A stretch of 64,000 bases of DNA from Salinisphaera sp040361255 (GCF_040361255.1 NZ_APNG01000001.1:62001-126000); one strand, 5' to 3'; positions 35,448-44,704 are shown, counted from the stretch's first letter. Translations and numbers: made by a program. The notes: generated by a model not told the origin, from the sequence alone.

Positions 35448-38400
35448 GCATCACCTCCGTGCAATCGTTCGCGGCGCTCGGCCACCCGCGCGCCGAGCAC
35501 GAGCAGGCAGGGCGTAAGCACCAGCGTCAGCAGGGTCGAAAACAGCAGCCCACCCACGATCGCGGTGGCCAGCTGGGTCCACCACTGGGTCGAGGGTGCA
35601 CCGAAGGTGATCGATCGGCCGATGATATCGACGTTCATCTGTAACACCATCGGCAACAGGCCGAGAATGGTAGTCACCGTGGTCAATACCACCGGACGCA
35701 AGCGTTCGGCGCCGGTCTGAATGACCGCATCCCAGCCATTGAGCCCGGCCGCGCGGTTCACGTTGTAGGTGTCGATGAGCACGATATTGTTATTGACCAC
35801 GATACCCGCGAGCGCGATCACGCCGATACCGCTCATCACCACGCCGAACGGCTGGCCAGCAATCAGCAGGCCCAGCAACACACCGATGGTGGAAAACATC
35901 ACGGCCGAGAGAATCAGAAACGACTGATAGAAGCTGTTGAACTGGGTCAACAGAATCACGCCGATGAGCGCGATGGCCACGCCAAAGGCCTTGGACAGAA
36001 ACGCCTCGGCGTCGCGCAGGTCTTCGTCCTCACCCTTGAAGGCGATATCCACCCGGGGATTGAGACCGGCCTCGGCCACATGCGCGCCGATCCAGTCGCG
36101 CAACGCACGCAGCTGATCGGCTACAAGCCGACCGTCGGCCACGCCGGACTCGACCGTGACCGTGCGCTGGCTGTCGGTACGCTCGATATTCTCGACCTTG
36201 GGCGCGGCCACGCGGGTCACGAAATTGGACACCGGCACCTGGCCATCGCTGGTTTTCAGGCGCAGGTTGTCCAGCGCTTCGAGATTACGAGAATCCTCGG
36301 GGAACCGTACCCGGATATCGATTTCGTCGGTGGCATCGTCGGGGCGGTATTCGCCCACCTTGATGCCCTGGGTGACCAGCTGAATTGCCTGGCCGATCGA
36401 CGCCACGTTGGCGCCGTAGCGGCTGGCCTCGGCGCGATCCACGTCGATGCGCCATTCCAGGCCCTGGGTCGAGCGCGTGTCCTGAATATCGGTAAACCCG
36501 CCGACTTTGGCCATGCCGCGGCGCACGAAATCGGTGGCTTTATCGAGCGCGTCCATGTCCGGCCCGGAAATCTGCAGCTCGATCGGCTTGGCCTGGGTCG
36601 GGCCCTGGGCCTGCTCCTGGACCTCGGTACGAATGCCGGGAATGCCGGCGATACGCTTGCGCACATCGGCCATGATCTCGTCGGCCGGCCGACGTACGCC
36701 CCAGGGCTCGAACTCGAGCTGGATCTGGCCGATCACGTCGTCGGCCGTGCCCTGGCGAAACGATTGCTGGCCTGCACCCGTGCGCGTATAGACCGACTCG
36801 AAACCGGGCATGGCCAGCACCCGATCCTCGACCTGGCGTACCAGTCGATCGGCCTCGGCGACCGACTGCTGGCCACGGGCATGAATCTGGATCACGGCAT
36901 TGTCGGGCGCGATATCGGGAAAGAACTCCACGCCCTTGCCAAAGCCGGCATAGGCAAATATGGCCACGAAGAACAGCAGCACCGCGCCGATCACGGTCTT
37001 GCCGGCATGCCGGGCGAAAAACGACAACGTGGCCACATAGGCGCCGGTGGCACCGCGCAGCTTCTGGCCTGGCTGCCAGACCGCCTCGGCACCACCGGGC
37101 GCGGAGCCGCCGATAACCGCGCCGAGCGTGGGCACGAAAATCAGTGCCATCAAAAGCGAGGCACTCAGCACCGCGATCAAGGTGATCGGCATATAGCGCA
37201 TGAACTCGCCCACCACGCCCGGCCAGAACAGCAACGGCGCAAACGCAGCCAGCGTGGTCGCGGTCGAGGAGATGATCGGCCAGGCCATGCGCTGGGCGGC
37301 ATGCATATAGGCCGACGTGCGGGTCTCGCCCTCGGCCAGAAAGCGATCCGCCAGCTCGACCACCACGATCGCCCCGTCCACCAGCAGCCCGAGCGCGAGG
37401 ATGAGCGCGAACAGCACGACGATATTCACCGACAGCCCGAGCGCGGCCAGGGTGAGAATGCCCAGCAGAAACGAACCGGGAATGGACACGCCCACCAGCG
37501 TGCCGGCGCGCAGACCGAGAATACCCACGATCACGATCATCACCAGCAGGATGCCGCTGACCACGTTGTTCTGCAGGTCGCCCAGCAGCTGGGTGACGTC
37601 TTCGGATTCATCCTGCGAGAAATTGACCTTGATCGCCGCCGGCCAGTCCTGCTGCATGCGTTCGACGACCGCCCGTACCGCCTGATTGGTATCGATGATG
37701 TTGGCACCGATACGCTTGGTGATTTCCAGCGCCAGCGTGGGCTGACCGTTGAGGCGGGCAAAGCTTTCACGATCGGCAAACGCGCGCCGCACGCTGGCCA
37801 CATCGGCCACGGTGACCACCTGATCGTCGGCGCGCTTGACCGCGGTATTGCGCAGCGCGTCGAGATTGTCGATCACGCCCGGCACCTTGATCGAAAACCG
37901 GCCACTGCCGGATTCCAGCGCCCCGGCCGGCACCAGCTGGTTGTTCTGCTGAACCGAGTCGAACACCTCCTGCAACGACAGCCCGTAGGACTCCAGCTTG
38001 AGCGGGTCGATATTGATTTCGATCTGCTCTTCGCGATCGCCGGCAATATCAGCCTCGAGCACGCCGGGGATGGACTCCACCTCGTCCTGCACGTCCTCGG
38101 CCAGGGCCACCAGCACGCGCTCGGAGACATCGCCATAGAGATTGACCACCAGCACCGGAAACAGCGCGACATTGACCTCGTTGACCGTCGGCTCGTCGGT
38201 TTCGTCGGGCAGATCGGCCTTGGCGATATCCACCTGGTTGCGTACGTCGTCGAGCGCGTCATCCGGGTCGAAACCGGCCTCGAACTCGAGAATCACGCTG
38301 GCATGGCCTTCCGAGGCGGTCGCACTCATTTCCTTGAGGCCTTCGATGGAGCGCAGTTCCTGCTCCATGGGCTTGACCAGCAACCGCTCGGCATCTTCGG

Positions 38401-38569
38401 GCGAAATGCCCTGATGCGTCATCGACACATAAATCGTGGGAATGGTGATATCCGGCGACGATTCCTTGGGAATATCGCGATAGGCGACGCTGCCGGCGAT
38501 CAGAATCACGATCAGACCGAGCACCACCGTGCGCGGCCGCGAAAAAGCGGCAGCGATCAGGGCATTCAT
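35444..38569 (-). CDS. RND-type efflux transporter, inner membrane pump
   Basis: A 1041-residue RND pump with twelve expected membrane helices and two large periplasmic loops. Start RPRTVVLGLIVILIAGSVAYRDIPKESSPD is typical. Proton-relay positions differ from AcrB: the TM4 motif is LALGLLVDGAIVVVE, with only D398 (AcrB has two aspartates), and TM10 has IVVNNNIVLIDTYN with Asn where AcrB has K940. The TM4 pattern is closer to metal-efflux relatives, yet the Met and Glu positions of CusA are not obvious, so the substrate is open. Overlaps both neighbours by four bases. Confidence 0.92.
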   Translation of the reverse strand: MNALIAAAFSRPRTVVLGLIVILIAGSVAYRDIPKESSPDITIPTIYVSMTHQGISPEDAERLLVKPMEQELRSIEGLKEMSATASEGHASVILEFEAGFDPDDALDDVRNQVDIAKADLPDETDEPTVNEVNVALFPVLVVNLYGDVSERVLVALAEDVQDEVESIPGVLEADIAGDREEQIEINIDPLKLESYGLSLQEVFDSVQQNNQLVPAGALESGSGRFSIKVPGVIDNLDALRNTAVKRADDQVVTVADVASVRRAFADRESFARLNGQPTLALEITKRIGANIIDTNQAVRAVVERMQQDWPAAIKVNFSQDESEDVTQLLGDLQNNVVSGILLVMIVIVGILGLRAGTLVGVSIPGSFLLGILTLAALGLSVNIVVLFALILALGLLVDGAIVVVELADRFLAEGETRTSAYMHAAQRMAWPIISSTATTLAAFAPLLFWPGVVGEFMRYMPITLIAVLSASLLMALIFVPTLGAVIGGSAPGGAEAVWQPGQKLRGATGAYVATLSFFARHAGKTVIGAVLLFFVAIFAYAGFGKGVEFFPDIAPDNAVIQIHARGQQSVAEADRLVRQVEDRVLAMPGFESVYTRTGAGQQSFRQGTADDVIGQIQLEFEPWGVRRPADEIMADVRKRIAGIPGIRTEVQEQAQGPTQAKPIELQISGPDMDALDKATDFVRRGMAKVGGFTDIQDTRSTQGLEWRIDVDRAEASRYGANVASIGQAIQLVTQGIKVGEYRPDDATDEIDIRVRFPEDSRNLEALDNLRLKTSDGQVPVSNFVTRVAAPKVENIERTDSQRTVTVESGVADGRLVADQLRALRDWIGAHVAEAGLNPRVDIAFKGEDEDLRDAEAFLSKAFGVAIALIGVILLTQFNSFYQSFLILSAVMFSTIGVLLGLLIAGQPFGVVMSGIGVIALAGIVVNNNIVLIDTYNVNRAAGLNGWDAVIQTGAERLRPVVLTTVTTILGLLPMVLQMNVDIIGRSITFGAPSTQWWTQLATAIVGGLLFSTLLTLVLTPCLLVLGARVAERRERLHGGDA

Positions 38570-39723
38570 GAACGATCGTCGGCTTCGTTTACGCCGGCCT
38601 CTTGCGCGCGCTCGGCGGTGCTCGCCTGGGCGCCACCGGCCGCGTCATCGCCGTCCTCGACGACCCGGACCGGATCACCCGCGCGTACGAAACCCTGGCC
38701 GGTCGTGATCAGCCGCACGCGCGCCGGCAGTCCGCCCAGCCACAGCCGCTCGTCGCTGCTTTTGACGATATCGGCGCGATGAAAGGCCACACGGCCATCG
38801 TCGCCGATCGTCTTGATGCCCATGTCGCCGGCTTCATCGAGGGTGAGCAGATCGGCGGCCACCTCATGGGCCTGGACCTGTTCCAGCGGCAGGATCAACT
38901 TGGCCGAGGCCCCGGCGACAAGCCGCCCGCCCGGATTGTCGACTTCCAGTTCCACCGGATAGGTGCGCGTGGCCTCGTCGGCTTCGGTGGCCACATAGCG
39001 CACCGTGCCGTCGACCGTGCGTCCATCAATCAGGCGCGCACGGCCTGTCTGGCCCGGTTCGACGAAGGCCACATCCTTTTCTGCCAGGTCGCCGGCCACC
39101 ACGAACGGGTTCTGCTGGATGACGCGCGCGATTTCGTCGCCCACGCCAACATAGTCGCCCACCTCGACCGGGCGCGTTTCCAGCACCCCGGCAAACGGCG
39201 CACGAATGACCGTGTTATCGATATCCTGCTGGATCTCGGCGAGCTGGGCCTGGGCGGCTTCGAGGTCGGATTTCGCCTGGGCCAGATCGGTACGCGTCTG
39301 GTAGCCCTTTTCCGACATCTTGCGCACCGCCTCATACTGCAGACGGCGCTGTTCGACCACCGCGCGGGCTTCGTTGCGCGATGCGCTGCGATCGTCGATA
39401 GCGATGCGCGCGATCACCTCGTTGGCCTCTACGCGCGCGCCGCGCCGGGCCTGGACCGACTGGATTCGCCCGGCCGTCTGGGCGCGCAGGGTCACCGCAC
39501 GGTCGGGCGCCGTACGGCCGTTGAGTTCGACCTCGCGCCACACCGTTTGTGCCTGTGATGTCCGCACGGCCACGCTCACCGGCTCGGCCTGCTCGGCCTT
39601 GGGCGCGGCCTCAGCCGCCGGCTTGTCGTGACCGCCTACCATGCCGGACGCCAACCAGGCCGCGAGCGCGACCACGATGACCAGCACGATCCAGATCGGG
39701 CGAATCGTCGGCAGCCGGCTCAT
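38566..39723 (-). CDS. Membrane fusion protein (periplasmic adaptor) of RND pump
   Basis: A 385-residue HlyD/AcrA-type adaptor. One N-terminal membrane helix (about 8-28) anchors it, followed by a lipoyl half-motif (VTLRAQTAGRIQSVQARRGARVEANEVIARI), a coiled-coil hairpin (SRNEARAVVEQRRLQYEAVRK through AQAQLAEIQQDID), the second lipoyl half (VIRAPFAGVLETRPVEVGDYV), and beta-barrel and membrane-proximal domains. It joins the pump to the TolC-like channel. Overlaps the regulator upstream and the pump downstream by four bases each. Confidence 0.92.
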   Translation of the reverse strand: MSRLPTIRPIWIVLVIVVALAAWLASGMVGGHDKPAAEAAPKAEQAEPVSVAVRTSQAQTVWREVELNGRTAPDRAVTLRAQTAGRIQSVQARRGARVEANEVIARIAIDDRSASRNEARAVVEQRRLQYEAVRKMSEKGYQTRTDLAQAKSDLEAAQAQLAEIQQDIDNTVIRAPFAGVLETRPVEVGDYVGVGDEIARVIQQNPFVVAGDLAEKDVAFVEPGQTGRARLIDGRTVDGTVRYVATEADEATRTYPVELEVDNPGGRLVAGASAKLILPLEQVQAHEVAADLLTLDEAGDMGIKTIGDDGRVAFHRADIVKSSDERLWLGGLPARVRLITTGQGFVRAGDPVRVVEDGDDAAGGAQASTAERAQEAGVNEADDRS

Positions 39724-40205
39724 GAGCGGCCCTTGGTCGAGGCCTTATCGCCACGCCGGGCCAGGCGTTCGATGAGCTTGCGCGTATTGTCGCGTGCGGT
39801 ATCGATGAAGTGGTGCATATCGGCCAGCCGCGCCTGCGCACCTGCCCAGTCGGCAGGCAGCTCGCGTTCGGCCTGGGCGAGCGAGGCGCTCATCGTGCCC
39901 ATGCGCTCGACATGGCCTTCGAGCAGGCGCAGATAATGGCGCTCGACCAGCTGATAATAATCCTGGCGATCGCCGGGCATGGCCGTGGCTTCGAGCACGC
40001 CGAGATTACGCAAAATACGGGCATTGGTACTGACGCTGGCCCGTGACACCTGCAGCGATTGCGCCAGTTCGGCCAGGCTCGCGGGCCCGCCATGAATGAT
40101 GAAATAGCCCAGCATGCGCCCGGCGATGCGCGGCATGCCGTCGCTTTGCGCGGCCAGGCCCATGCGTTCGATGAAGGCGCTGATCGCCTGTTGTGCGTCG
40201 CTCAT
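39720..40205 (-). CDS. GbsR/MarR-type transcriptional regulator
   Basis: The ATG at 40205 gives 161 residues starting MSDAQQAISAFIERMG; an in-frame TTG at 40238 would add 11 residues. A winged-helix DNA-binding domain covers about 15-90 (GRMLGYFIIHGGPASLAELAQSLQVSRASVSTNARILRNLGVLE in parts), typical of GbsR/MarR-like regulators. A helical tail follows. It is the first gene of the efflux operon and is divergent from a permease gene, so it likely controls the pump and perhaps both sides. Confidence 0.85.
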   Translation of the reverse strand: MSDAQQAISAFIERMGLAAQSDGMPRIAGRMLGYFIIHGGPASLAELAQSLQVSRASVSTNARILRNLGVLEATAMPGDRQDYYQLVERHYLRLLEGHVERMGTMSASLAQAERELPADWAGAQARLADMHHFIDTARDNTRKLIERLARRGDKASTKGRS

Positions 40206-40356
40206 AGCCACAAAGCCTACGGCCTTCGAATCATTCAATCAATACTGAACAAACAAAATGCTGCGAACACACTTGCAGCCGTACCCGACTACGGGGCTAA
40301 CGTGAGCCGCATTCGACGCGCACCGCGGCGAACGCGGCGCAAACGAGGGATTGTTT

Positions 40357-41457
40357 ATGAATTGGCTTTCGATGCTCGGCGAAACGCTGTACACGATCGC
40401 TGGCATGGGCTGGAAGATGCTCTGGGCACTGGTGTTGGGCTTCGCCATATCCGGCGCGGTACAGGCATTCGTGCCCAAACGGCGCATGGCCCGGGTCATG
40501 GGCGACCACGGGCCGGCCTCGCTGGCCCGTGCCGGCTTTTTCGGCGCCCTCAGCTCGTCCTGCTCCTATGCGGCGGCCGCGATGAGCCGCAGCGTATTCC
40601 TGCGCGGCGCGCATATCACCGCAGCCGTGGCGTTCATGATCGCGGCCACCAATCTGGTGATCGAACTGGGCTTCGTTCTATGGTCGCTCATGGGCTGGCA
40701 GTTCGTGGTCGCCGAATTCGCCGGCGGCGTATTGTTGATCGCGATCGTGGCGGTACTGATGAAGGCCTTCGGCCCGATCGCGGCGTTCGAGCGCGTGCGC
40801 GAGGCGGAATCCGAAAACGCCGCGGATGGTGACGACAACGTGCCCAGTCTTTTCAGCCTGGACGGCTGGCGCATGGCCGCTTCGCGCTTCGCCATGGACT
40901 GGTCGATGATCTGGAAGGATATCGTCATCGGTATCGTGGTCGCCGGTACGGTCGTGGTGTGGGTGCCACAAAGTTTCTGGCAGACGGTATTCCTGTCGTC
41001 CGGCGATACGGTGAGCTGGCTGCAGATGATCGAAAACGCCCTGGTCGGCCCGCTGGTGGCCGTGTTCAGCTTTGTATGCTCGGTGGGCAACGTGCCCATG
41101 GCGGCAGCCCTGTTCAATGGTGGTATTTCCTTTGGCGGCGCGCTGGCGTTCATCTATGGCGATTTGATCGTGATTCCAATGCTGCTGGTCTATCGCCAGT
41201 ACTACGGCACCAAACTCGCGCTGCAACTCGGCCTGATTCTGTATATCGCCATGGCGCTGACCGGGTTTGTCATCGACGTCGTGTTCACCGCATCCGGGTT
41301 GACGCCCGAGGCCACGGCCACCGCGGTCGGCGCGATGGAGTTTTTCAAGCTTGATTACACCTTCTGGCTGAACCTGGTGTTCATCGTGGTGGGCCTGGGC
41401 CTGTGGCGATTGTCGAAACAGGCCGCCGAGCCCGCGCACTGCTGCCATCATCACTAG
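40357..41457 (+). CDS. UPF0718/YraQ-ArsP-like permease with His/Cys tail
   Basis: A 366-residue integral membrane protein starting MNWLSMLGETLYTIAGMGWKML, ATG with GAGGG eight bases upstream. It has two related bundles of helices; conserved segments are GALSSSCSYAAAAMSRSVFLRGAH and SVGNVPMAAALFNGGISFGGALAF, as in the YraQ/ArsP permease family, whose members include organoarsenical exporters. The C-terminus EPAHCCHHH is a cluster of Cys and His that could bind a metal ion. The divergent neighbour is the efflux regulator. Confidence 0.82.
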   Translation: MNWLSMLGETLYTIAGMGWKMLWALVLGFAISGAVQAFVPKRRMARVMGDHGPASLARAGFFGALSSSCSYAAAAMSRSVFLRGAHITAAVAFMIAATNLVIELGFVLWSLMGWQFVVAEFAGGVLLIAIVAVLMKAFGPIAAFERVREAESENAADGDDNVPSLFSLDGWRMAASRFAMDWSMIWKDIVIGIVVAGTVVVWVPQSFWQTVFLSSGDTVSWLQMIENALVGPLVAVFSFVCSVGNVPMAAALFNGGISFGGALAFIYGDLIVIPMLLVYRQYYGTKLALQLGLILYIAMALTGFVIDVVFTASGLTPEATATAVGAMEFFKLDYTFWLNLVFIVVGLGLWRLSKQAAEPAHCCHHH

Positions 41458-41574
41458 CCGCGGCACAGGGCCTGGCCCCGATTTTCGATCGGCGGGTTTT
41501 AGCAGCGCACTTCGTCCCCATCGTCGAGCGGGCGTCGCCTGCAATCGCAGGCGCCCCGCAACCGAGGTCTGTCG

Positions 41575-42249
41575 ATGAATGATTCCGCCGCCAAGCCCCC
41601 GATCGAGGCCGTGATCTACGATTGCGACGGCACGCTCGTGGATAGCGAACTGCTCAACGCCAAGGGCGTGGCCGAAATGTTCGCCACCGATCATGGCATC
41701 GAACTCGATGCCCGCGCGATCGAGTCGGAATTTCGCGGCGGCCAGTTCGAGCAGATGATCGATACGCTGGCCGAACGCTATGGCGTGACCCTGGCCGATG
41801 ATTTCACGCCGCGCTATCGCCAACAGATGATCGACCTATTCTATCGCGAACTACAGCCCATGCCCGGCGTCGCCGCGGCGATCGAGGCCATCGACCTGCC
41901 GCGTTGCGTGGCCTCGAGCGGGCCCGAGAAGAAACTGGCCGCCGCGCTCGACGCGACCGACCTGGCCCGTTATTTCGGCGATTACGTATTCAGCGCCTAC
42001 ACCATCGGGGTGTGGAAACCCGAACCGGATTTGTTTCTGACCGCGGCGGCCGCGCTCGATGTAGCCCCGCGAAACTGCGCGGTCATCGAAGACAGCGACG
42101 CCGGGGTACTGGCCGGCCACCGCGCCGGCATGCAGGTCTTCGGTTACGACCCGCAGGGCGCCATCGGCGCACACCCGGACATCGCCATCACCCGTTTCAC
42201 CCACTTCGACCAGCTACCGGCGCTGATCGACCAGCGCCGTAGCGGCTGA
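41575..42249 (+). CDS. HAD-family phosphatase (YieH/GPH-like)
   Basis: A 224-residue haloacid dehalogenase-like hydrolase, subfamily IA. Motif I is DCDGTLVDSE (nucleophile and acid aspartates), motif II is in VASSGPEKKL, the lysine is in GVWKPEPDLF, and motif IV is VIEDSDAGVLAG. A helical cap lies between residues 20 and 90. It resembles YieH-type 6-phosphogluconate or sugar phosphatases; the exact substrate is not clear. Stands alone on the plus strand between the permease and the convergent fluoride genes. Confidence 0.85.
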   Translation: MNDSAAKPPIEAVIYDCDGTLVDSELLNAKGVAEMFATDHGIELDARAIESEFRGGQFEQMIDTLAERYGVTLADDFTPRYRQQMIDLFYRELQPMPGVAAAIEAIDLPRCVASSGPEKKLAAALDATDLARYFGDYVFSAYTIGVWKPEPDLFLTAAAALDVAPRNCAVIEDSDAGVLAGHRAGMQVFGYDPQGAIGAHPDIAITRFTHFDQLPALIDQRRSG

Positions 42250-42308
42250 CAGCCCGGCTGAGCGCGCGCGGCGCATTCAAGCGCGATCGGCCCGGCCGGG
42301 TCGCGCGA

Positions 42309-42626
42309 TCAATCCTCGCCGAACTGCCAGTATTCGATCGCCCGGCGCACACAGAACACCGGCACGGCCTGTTCGTCCACGCTGCGAACCAGCGCATCGG
42401 CCTGGCCGCCGTCGAGTACGAACATCAGCTCTTCGGGCTCGTCGGCCTGCTCGAAGAAATGCGCGGAGTGGGTATGCCCGCTCACGCCCGTGCCTTCGGC
42501 ATCCACCCGCCGGGTGCTGCGTTCGATGCCCTGTTCCCTGGCCAGACGGGCGACCACGTCCAGTACCGGCTTGCCCTGGTGGCGACGCGATCGTGGCGCC
42601 ATGAATATTAGCTCGAAGCCTTTCAT
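42309..42626 (-). CDS. DUF190 family protein (CrcB-associated)
   Basis: The ATG at 42626 gives 105 residues with the family start MKGFELIFMAPRSRRHQGKP, then SGHTHSAHFFEQADEPEELMFVLD and a C-terminal half with VPVFCVRRA. DUF190 proteins have a ferredoxin-like fold and are found beside crcB in many genomes. Another ATG two codons upstream lies too close to the AGGAG site. The gene follows crcB by 16 bp and should be in the same transcript, so a fluoride-stress role is likely. Confidence 0.88.
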   Translation of the reverse strand: MKGFELIFMAPRSRRHQGKPVLDVVARLAREQGIERSTRRVDAEGTGVSGHTHSAHFFEQADEPEELMFVLDGGQADALVRSVDEQAVPVFCVRRAIEYWQFGED

Positions 42627-42642
42627 AATCATTCGCTCCTGT

Positions 42643-43038
42643 TCAGCGTCCCATTTGGCGTAGCAGCGCTACCGCGCCCATGCCCAGGCCGGTCATGACC
42701 AGCGAACCGACGACATGCGCTGCAATGCCCAGAAACGCCCAGCCCAATCGCCCGGCCTGAAGCTGGGTAACGATTTCCGCCGAGAAGGTGGAAAAGGTGG
42801 TCAACGCCCCGAGAAAGCCGGTCACGATCGCCAGTTTCCAGAACGGCGACAGTTCGGGCAGAGCCGCAAAAGTGGCGATGGCCATGCCGATCAAGCCCGC
42901 GCCGAGCAGATTGGCCACGAGCGTGCCGGGCGGTAGGGCCGGGAATAGCGCGTTAAGCCCCAGGCCGAGCAACCAACGCAGATTGGCCCCGCAGGCCGCG
43001 CCGACCGCAATGGCCAGAACCGAGACGAGAATGGACAT
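42643..43038 (-). CDS. crcB: Fluoride ion channel CrcB
   Basis: A 131-residue protein with four membrane helices. The family motifs are visible: CGANLRWLLG near the start, PPGTLVANLLGAGLIG (the GTxxxNxxG motif) and VTGFLGALTTFSTFSAE (GFCGGxTTFSTF-type). CrcB/Fluc channels let fluoride leave the cell. A longer upstream frame exists but lacks family similarity; the ATG at 43038 gives the normal length. I looked for a fluoride riboswitch upstream and did not find a convincing one. Confidence 0.93.
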   Translation of the reverse strand: MSILVSVLAIAVGAACGANLRWLLGLGLNALFPALPPGTLVANLLGAGLIGMAIATFAALPELSPFWKLAIVTGFLGALTTFSTFSAEIVTQLQAGRLGWAFLGIAAHVVGSLVMTGLGMGAVALLRQMGR

Positions 43039-43217
43039 CCGTTGTTTTACAACATGAATCGAGCGTCCAAGAGTACAAGCAGGAACCATGCCCTGTCCCG
43101 GGCTTGCCGGCGAAATGCAAGGCCGCGGCATTAACCGCCGATTCAGTCGCCACGGCTGACAGTGTCTTCACGCAAGGCGATGAGCGTCTGCGAACTTCAC
43201 TGACCGAGGAGATATCA

Positions 43218-43658
43218 ATGTACAAACATCTAACGATCGCTGCGGCTACCGCCATCGCCATGGCCAGCGGTGGCGCAATCGCCGCGACAAACGCCGACAC
43301 CAATGCCGCCGCCGATGCCAACGCGGGCGTGGACACCGGGCTGGGTGTGAACGCGGACGTGGGTACGTCGGCTGGCGCCGATGCCGGCACTGATACCGCC
43401 GAGAACCGCGCCAATAGCCAAAGCGCGCTCAATACCGACACCGAAGCCGATCTCGATACCTCGGCAGATGTCGATAGCAACGCCCAGGGCGGTATGAACA
43501 GCGACAGCGAATCGAGCGTGGATACCGACACCGGTATGGACGCCGATACCGACATGGACACCGACACTGACATGGATACGGGCATGAGCTCGGACACCGC
43601 CGCCGATGTCGATGCCAATGCCCAGGGCGAAGCCAACGGCAAGGTCGGCGACGAATAA
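43218..43658 (+). CDS. Highly acidic secreted Asp/Thr/Ala-rich protein
   Basis: AGGAG seven bases before the ATG supports this start. The 146-residue product has a Sec signal peptide (MYKHLTIAAATAIAMASGGAIAA). The mature part is built almost only from Asp, Ala, Thr, Asn, Ser, Gly and Glu, with a run of DTDT/DMDTD units at about 103-124 and a repeated block, SADVDSNAQGG and AADVDANAQGE. Only two or three basic residues are present, so its charge is strongly negative. No family recognised; a disordered periplasmic or extracellular ion-binding protein is a guess. A bidirectional terminator follows. Confidence 0.75.
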   Translation: MYKHLTIAAATAIAMASGGAIAATNADTNAAADANAGVDTGLGVNADVGTSAGADAGTDTAENRANSQSALNTDTEADLDTSADVDSNAQGGMNSDSESSVDTDTGMDADTDMDTDTDMDTGMSSDTAADVDANAQGEANGKVGDE

Positions 43659-43676
43659 ATCACCGGCCGATTACGC

Positions 43677-43717
43677 AAAAAAAACCCCGCGTCGGGACAC
43701 CGACGCGGGGTTTTTTT
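43677..43717. terminator. Bidirectional intrinsic terminator
   Basis: A run of eight A, a perfect stem CCCCGCGTCGG with CCGACGCGGGG around four bases, then seven T. It lies between the convergent acidic-protein gene and cyoD and should stop transcription from both sides. Confidence 0.92.
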
Positions 43718-43751
43718 ATGGCCGCAAGCGGGCCGGCGAAACAGCTAGGAC

Positions 43752-44090
43752 CTAGCCGTGACCCACCATCATGTGGCGGACATACAGGCTGTAGAACAGC
43801 CACATGGTGCCGCCGACCATCACCACCATGATCAACAACGAAAACAGGATGGAAATCGTGTTCCAGCGTTGCTCGTTGGACATGTCCAGATGCAAAAACC
43901 AGCGTAGATGGACACCCAGCTGCAGCACGGCCGCGATCGCAATCACGATCAGCGTCGCCCCCTGCGACAGCAGCCCGAAGGCGACCAGACCGAAGGGGAT
44001 CAGGGTGAGTACGAGCGCCAGCACGAAGCCGGTGATATAGCCGCGCGCGGTCGGCGCGTGGCCGGGAGTCGCGTCGGTGGAATGACTCAT
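43752..44090 (-). CDS. cyoD: Cytochrome bo3 quinol oxidase subunit IV (CyoD)
   Basis: The ATG at 44090 gives 112 residues with three membrane helices. Family segments are YITGFVLALVLTLIPFGLVA, LQLGVHLRWFLHLDMS and a final SLLIMVVMVGGTMWLFYSL helix. CyoD helps assemble the heme-copper quinol oxidase. Its start overlaps the cyoC stop. A strong bidirectional terminator follows, so no cyoE (heme O synthase) is in this operon. Confidence 0.93.
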   Translation of the reverse strand: MSHSTDATPGHAPTARGYITGFVLALVLTLIPFGLVAFGLLSQGATLIVIAIAAVLQLGVHLRWFLHLDMSNEQRWNTISILFSLLIMVVMVGGTMWLFYSLYVRHMMVGHG

Positions 44091-44704
44091 TACGCGCCTC
44101 CTTGCAAGATACCGGGCAGATAGACCGTCGAGAACACACAGATCCAGACCAGATCCAGAAAATGCCAGAACAGGCTCAGCCGTGCCAGGCGCGAAGCCAC
44201 CGGCGCGGTCAGACCGTAGATCTGTAGCTGGACCACCATGACCGTAAGCCACACCAGACCGAAGAACACGTGGGCACCGTGCGTGCCCACCAGCCCGAAG
44301 AAGGCCGACAGGAAACCGCTACGCGTGAACGACGCGCCTTCGTTGATCAGATGCACGAACTCGCTGAGCTCGTGCCCCAGAAAGAAGGCGCCGAGCACGA
44401 AGGTCACGCCGAGCCACATCATCACCCGGCTCTTCTGGCCCTGATGCAGATTCACCATCGCCATGCCGAAGGTCAGACTCGACAGCAACAGCGCCATGGT
44501 TTCGAGGAACACGCCGCGCAACTCGAATACTTCCGATGCCGTCGGCCCGCCCGCAAAACGCTGGGACAGGTCGACGTACATCAGAAACAGCATCGAGAAG
44601 ATGATCACGTCGCTCATCAGATAGATCCAGAAACCGAAGTTGACTTCGGTATCGGCGCGAGCGGCGGCGCGAACGCTGTTGAGATCGTTGGCGCTAGACG
44701 TCAT
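44090..44704 (-). CDS. cyoC: Cytochrome bo3 quinol oxidase subunit III (CyoC)
   Basis: The ATG at 44704 gives 204 residues with five membrane helices. Motifs FGFWIYLMSDVIIFSMLF, FLGHELSEFVHLINEG and GTHGAHVFFGLVWL are those of heme-copper oxidase subunit III. It begins 34 bp after cyoB and overlaps cyoD. The upstream extension of the frame has no ribosome site. Confidence 0.94.
   Translation of the reverse strand: MTSSANDLNSVRAAARADTEVNFGFWIYLMSDVIIFSMLFLMYVDLSQRFAGGPTASEVFELRGVFLETMALLLSSLTFGMAMVNLHQGQKSRVMMWLGVTFVLGAFFLGHELSEFVHLINEGASFTRSGFLSAFFGLVGTHGAHVFFGLVWLTVMVVQLQIYGLTAPVASRLARLSLFWHFLDLVWICVFSTVYLPGILQGGA

Noticed and set aside
36080..38782. Very long open frame antisense to the RND pump
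   Set aside because: It mirrors the pump gene in a high-GC region, is rich in His, Arg, Gly and Gln, and shows no family motif; the pump on the other strand is clear.
43039..43217. Fluoride riboswitch upstream of crcB
   Set aside because: The conserved pseudoknot segments of the crcB motif could not be found in this leader.
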